DNA of 64,000 nt from Mesorhizobium sp. YC-39 (lineage in GTDB: Bacteria > Pseudomonadota > Alphaproteobacteria > Rhizobiales > Rhizobiaceae), in contig NZ_JAOWPS010000004.1 of NCBI RefSeq assembly GCF_025753795.1, forward strand, positions 372,001-436,000. The letters are read 5' to 3'. Under the pieces are notes generated by a model. It was not told where the DNA came from, made no database searches, and was given only the letters and a program-made list of their open reading frames with translations. Shown piece after piece: positions 61,874 to 64,000 of this stretch; position 1 is the stretch's first letter; every line of letters starts with the position of its first letter. The position numbers and the translations under genes were made by a program.

Positions 61874-63082
61874 GTGAAAGCATCCTATCTCGTCTCGGTC
61901 GCGCTGCTTGCGGCGACCGCGATGCCTGCGGCGGCAGGCGAAATTTCCGACGGCAAGGTCAAGATCGGCATCCTCAACGACCAGTCGGGCGTTTATGCCG
62001 ATTTCGGTGGCAAATGGTCGGTGGAGGCAGCCAAGATGGCCGTCGAGGATTTTGGCGGCAAGGTTCAGGGCGCGCCGATCGAGGTCATCAGCGCCGACCA
62101 TCAGAACAAGCCGGATATCGCGTCCAACATAGCGCGCCAGTGGTACGACACCGAGCAGGTCGACTCGATCATGGAACTGACGACATCCTCGGTGGCGCTC
62201 GCCGTGCAGGGACTTTCCAAAGAAAAGAAGAAGATCGACATCGTCACCGGCGCGGCTTCGACCGACCTTACCGGCAAGCAGTGCTCGCCCTATGGTTTCC
62301 ACTGGGCCTACGACACCCATTCCCAGGCGGTCGGCACTGGCGGTGCGCTGGTGCAGCAAGGCGGCGACGCCTGGTACTTCATCACCGTCGACTACGCCTT
62401 CGGCTATTCGCTAGAGGAGCAGACCGCCAAGCTGGTCAAGGATCGCGGCGGCAAAGTGCTTGGCGAGGTGCGCTATCCGCTCGGCTCCACCGACTATTCG
62501 TCCTTCCTGCTGCAGGCGCAATCCTCCGGCGCCAAGATCGTCGGCCTCGCCAATGCCGGTCTCGACACCTCCAACTCGATCAAGCAGGCGGCCGAGTTCG
62601 GCATTGTCGCCGGCGGACAGCGGCTCGCGGCTCTTCTGTTCACGCTGGCCGAGGTGCATGGGCTTGGCCTGCAGGCAGCCCAGGGCGTGGTGCTGACCGA
62701 AGGCTATTACTGGGACCGCGACGACAAGAGCCGCGATTTCGCCGACCGCTTCTTCAAGCGTACCAACCGCATGCCGAATATGATCCAGGCCGGTACCTAT
62801 TCGGCGGTGACGCAGTATCTCAAGGCCATCGACAAGGCCGGCACGGACGAGACCGAGGCGGTCGCCAAGCAATTGCATGAGATGCCGGTCAACGACGTCT
62901 TCACCGCCAACGGCAAGGTGCAGGCCGACGGCTCGATGGTGCACGACATGTATCTCTATCAGGTCAAGAAACCCGAGGAGAGCAAGAAGGATTGGGACTA
63001 CTACACCTATCTCGCGACCATTCCGGGCGACCAGGCCTTCATGAAGGCCGAGGATAGCGGCTGCCCGCTCGTCACCAAGTGA
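61874..63082 (+). CDS. ABC transporter substrate-binding protein, LivJ/LivK-like
   Basis: The 402-residue precursor starts at GTG 61874 after GGAGGA, with a signal peptide (KASYLVSVALLAATAMPAAA, cleavage after AAG/AAA). The mature protein is a type I periplasmic binding protein: VKIGILNDQSGVYADFGGKW, IASNIARQWYDTEQVDSIM, then WYFITVDYAFGYSLEEQTAKL-type hinge region. It delivers the substrate to the ABC importer encoded after it. The frame is open further upstream, but the signal peptide fixes the start. Substrate unknown. Confidence 0.93.
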   Translation: MKASYLVSVALLAATAMPAAAGEISDGKVKIGILNDQSGVYADFGGKWSVEAAKMAVEDFGGKVQGAPIEVISADHQNKPDIASNIARQWYDTEQVDSIMELTTSSVALAVQGLSKEKKKIDIVTGAASTDLTGKQCSPYGFHWAYDTHSQAVGTGGALVQQGGDAWYFITVDYAFGYSLEEQTAKLVKDRGGKVLGEVRYPLGSTDYSSFLLQAQSSGAKIVGLANAGLDTSNSIKQAAEFGIVAGGQRLAALLFTLAEVHGLGLQAAQGVVLTEGYYWDRDDKSRDFADRFFKRTNRMPNMIQAGTYSAVTQYLKAIDKAGTDETEAVAKQLHEMPVNDVFTANGKVQADGSMVHDMYLYQVKKPEESKKDWDYYTYLATIPGDQAFMKAEDSGCPLVTK

Positions 63083-63879
63083 CGACGGCAGCCGCCGCGG
63101 CCGTCCGGCCGGACGGCGACCAGAATTCGGCGCGGGTGGTGCTTTCCGCCCGCGGCCTCAGGCGCGATTTCGCCGGTTTTGTCGCGGTCAGCAATGTCGA
63201 TCTCGACGTTCATCACGGCAGGATCCACGCACTCATCGGACCGAACGGCGCCGGCAAGACGACGATCTTCAACCTTTTGACCAAATTCCTGCAGCCGACC
63301 AGCGGCAGGATCGAACTGCTGGGCACCGACATCACCCGGACCTCGCCGGCAAGGGTGGCGCGGATGGGCCTGGTGCGCTCGTTCCAGATATCGGCGATCT
63401 TTCCGCATCTGAGCGTGCTCGACAATGTGCGTGTCGCGCTGCAGCGGCCGGGCGGGCTGGGCTTCCAGTTCTGGCGCTCGCTGGCGGCGCTCGACGAACT
63501 GACGCCGCGGGCGCGGGAGCTTCTCGGCATCGTCGGCCTCGACGATGCGGCACACCGGCTTGCCGGCGATCTCTCCTATGGCAGGAAGCGCGTGTTGGAG
63601 ATCGCCACCACGCTGGCGCTCGACCCGAAAGTGCTTTTGCTCGACGAGCCGATGGCCGGCATGGGGCACGAGGATGTCGGCACGATCTCCGGGATCATCC
63701 GCGGGCTGGCCCGCGACCGGGCGGTGCTGATGGTCGAGCACAATCTGACCGTCGTCGCCGATCTCTGCGACTGGATCACCGTCATGCAGCGCGGCCAGGT
63801 GCTTGCCGCCGGCGACTATGCCACCGTCAGCCAGGACGAGCGCGTCAGGGTCGCCTATATGGGGACGGAGCATGAGTGA
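63079..63879 (+). CDS. ABC transporter ATP-binding protein, LivG type
   Basis: The 266-residue ATPase has Walker A GPNGAGKTT near residue 55, LSYGRKRVLEIATTLALDP as LivG-style signature, LLLDEPMAGMG as Walker B and LMVEHNL with the switch His. LivG is the first ATPase of HAAT importers. GTG 63079 overlaps the stop of the binding-protein gene (GTGA) and the 3' end overlaps the next ATPase gene. Confidence 0.95.
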   Translation: MTTAAAAAVRPDGDQNSARVVLSARGLRRDFAGFVAVSNVDLDVHHGRIHALIGPNGAGKTTIFNLLTKFLQPTSGRIELLGTDITRTSPARVARMGLVRSFQISAIFPHLSVLDNVRVALQRPGGLGFQFWRSLAALDELTPRARELLGIVGLDDAAHRLAGDLSYGRKRVLEIATTLALDPKVLLLDEPMAGMGHEDVGTISGIIRGLARDRAVLMVEHNLTVVADLCDWITVMQRGQVLAAGDYATVSQDERVRVAYMGTEHE

Positions 63880-64000
63880 GCCGCTGCTTGCGGTGCGCGA
63901 TCTGCACGCCTGGTATGGCGAGGGCCATGCGCTGCACGGCGTCAACCTCGATGTCTTTCGCGGCGAGACTGTTACCTTGCTTGGCCGCAACGGCGTCGGC
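63872..64000 (+). CDS. ABC transporter ATP-binding protein, LivF type (3' end outside window)
   Basis: Only 43 residues are visible: MSEPLLAVRDLHAWYGEGHA, then TVTLLGRNGVG, which is the start of the Walker A loop cut by the window edge. Start ATG 63872 overlaps the livG-type stop. It continues the second branched-chain-type importer operon. It is not the missing front of the ATPase at base 1: the pieces do not join in sequence. Confidence 0.9.
   Translation, partial: MSEPLLAVRDLHAWYGEGHALHGVNLDVFRGETVTLLGRNGVG

Noticed and set aside
63872..64000. Joining of the window ends into one importer operon (circular sequence)
   Set aside because: The two LivF-type pieces do not connect: the right piece stops inside Walker A and the left starts beyond it near the Q-loop, so about 35 or more residues would be missing.

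Overview
The window looks like a chromosomal segment of a high-GC alphaproteobacterium of the order Rhizobiales, most likely Mesorhizobium or a close relative. This is inferred from several things together: minCDE with a CtrA-type TTAA-N7-TTAA box in front of it, a LigD/Ku end-joining pair, several branched-chain-type ABC transporter genes, dense LysR/SDR catabolic clusters, and dispersed palindromic intergenic repeats. I see no rRNA, tRNA, CRISPR array, intact insertion sequence or prophage.

Layout. 1-5165: the end of an ABC importer of the branched-chain (HAAT) type (ATPase, two permeases), followed in the same direction by a GMC flavin oxidoreductase and a histone-deacetylase-like amidohydrolase; together they suggest uptake and oxidation/deacetylation of an amine-like compound. 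5200-8667: aldo/keto reductase, D-2-hydroxyacid dehydrogenase and an acyltransferase-3 membrane protein, all on the minus strand. 8938-16909: DNA-end repair neighbourhood (LigD, Ku, a TPR protein overlapping ku, a small hydrolase, exonuclease III) ending in a RES/Xre toxin-antitoxin pair with a clear palindromic operator. 17142-19258: a membrane-anchored SdrB-like protein overlapping a membrane-anchored WD40 protein. 19272-30821: amidase, two small immunity-like genes, isochorismatase-like hydrolase, GFA protein, ABC-F ATPase, MscS channel, GNAT, serine hydrolase, lipoprotein aminopeptidase and a DOPA-dioxygenase fragment.

31075-36222: a LysR gene divergent from five genes (two alpha/beta hydrolases, an HIBADH-like dehydrogenase, an SDR, a VOC protein), probably a small detoxification or catabolic operon. 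36412-40260: a minus-strand molybdenum hydroxylase operon (FAD subunit, 2Fe-2S subunit, Mo subunit) closed by a MoaD-like protein. 40552-44604: membrane protein, KamA-type radical SAM aminomutase, RidA, DMT exporter. 44990-52773: a redox/stress cluster with an AraC and a LysR regulator, four SDRs (one without the catalytic Ser/Tyr), two small monooxygenase-like proteins, a VOC, a SnoaL-like and a GlcG/HbpS-like protein. 53047-54894: minCDE. 55200-60924: a truncated DMT transporter gene, a hypothetical protein, a YghU-type GST, a DegP-like protein that has lost all three catalytic residues, and a LysR/SDR/tautomerase group. 61043-64000: a YdeI-like protein, then a second branched-chain-type ABC importer (binding protein, ATPase, start of a second ATPase).

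Intergenic space is populated by at least three repeat families, each arranged as inverted pairs; two of them (13861/58757 and 14720/41645) occur twice in opposite relative arrangements. Gene starts were chosen from Shine-Dalgarno-like sequences and family start positions; all functional names come from recognised motifs and domain architecture, not from a database search.
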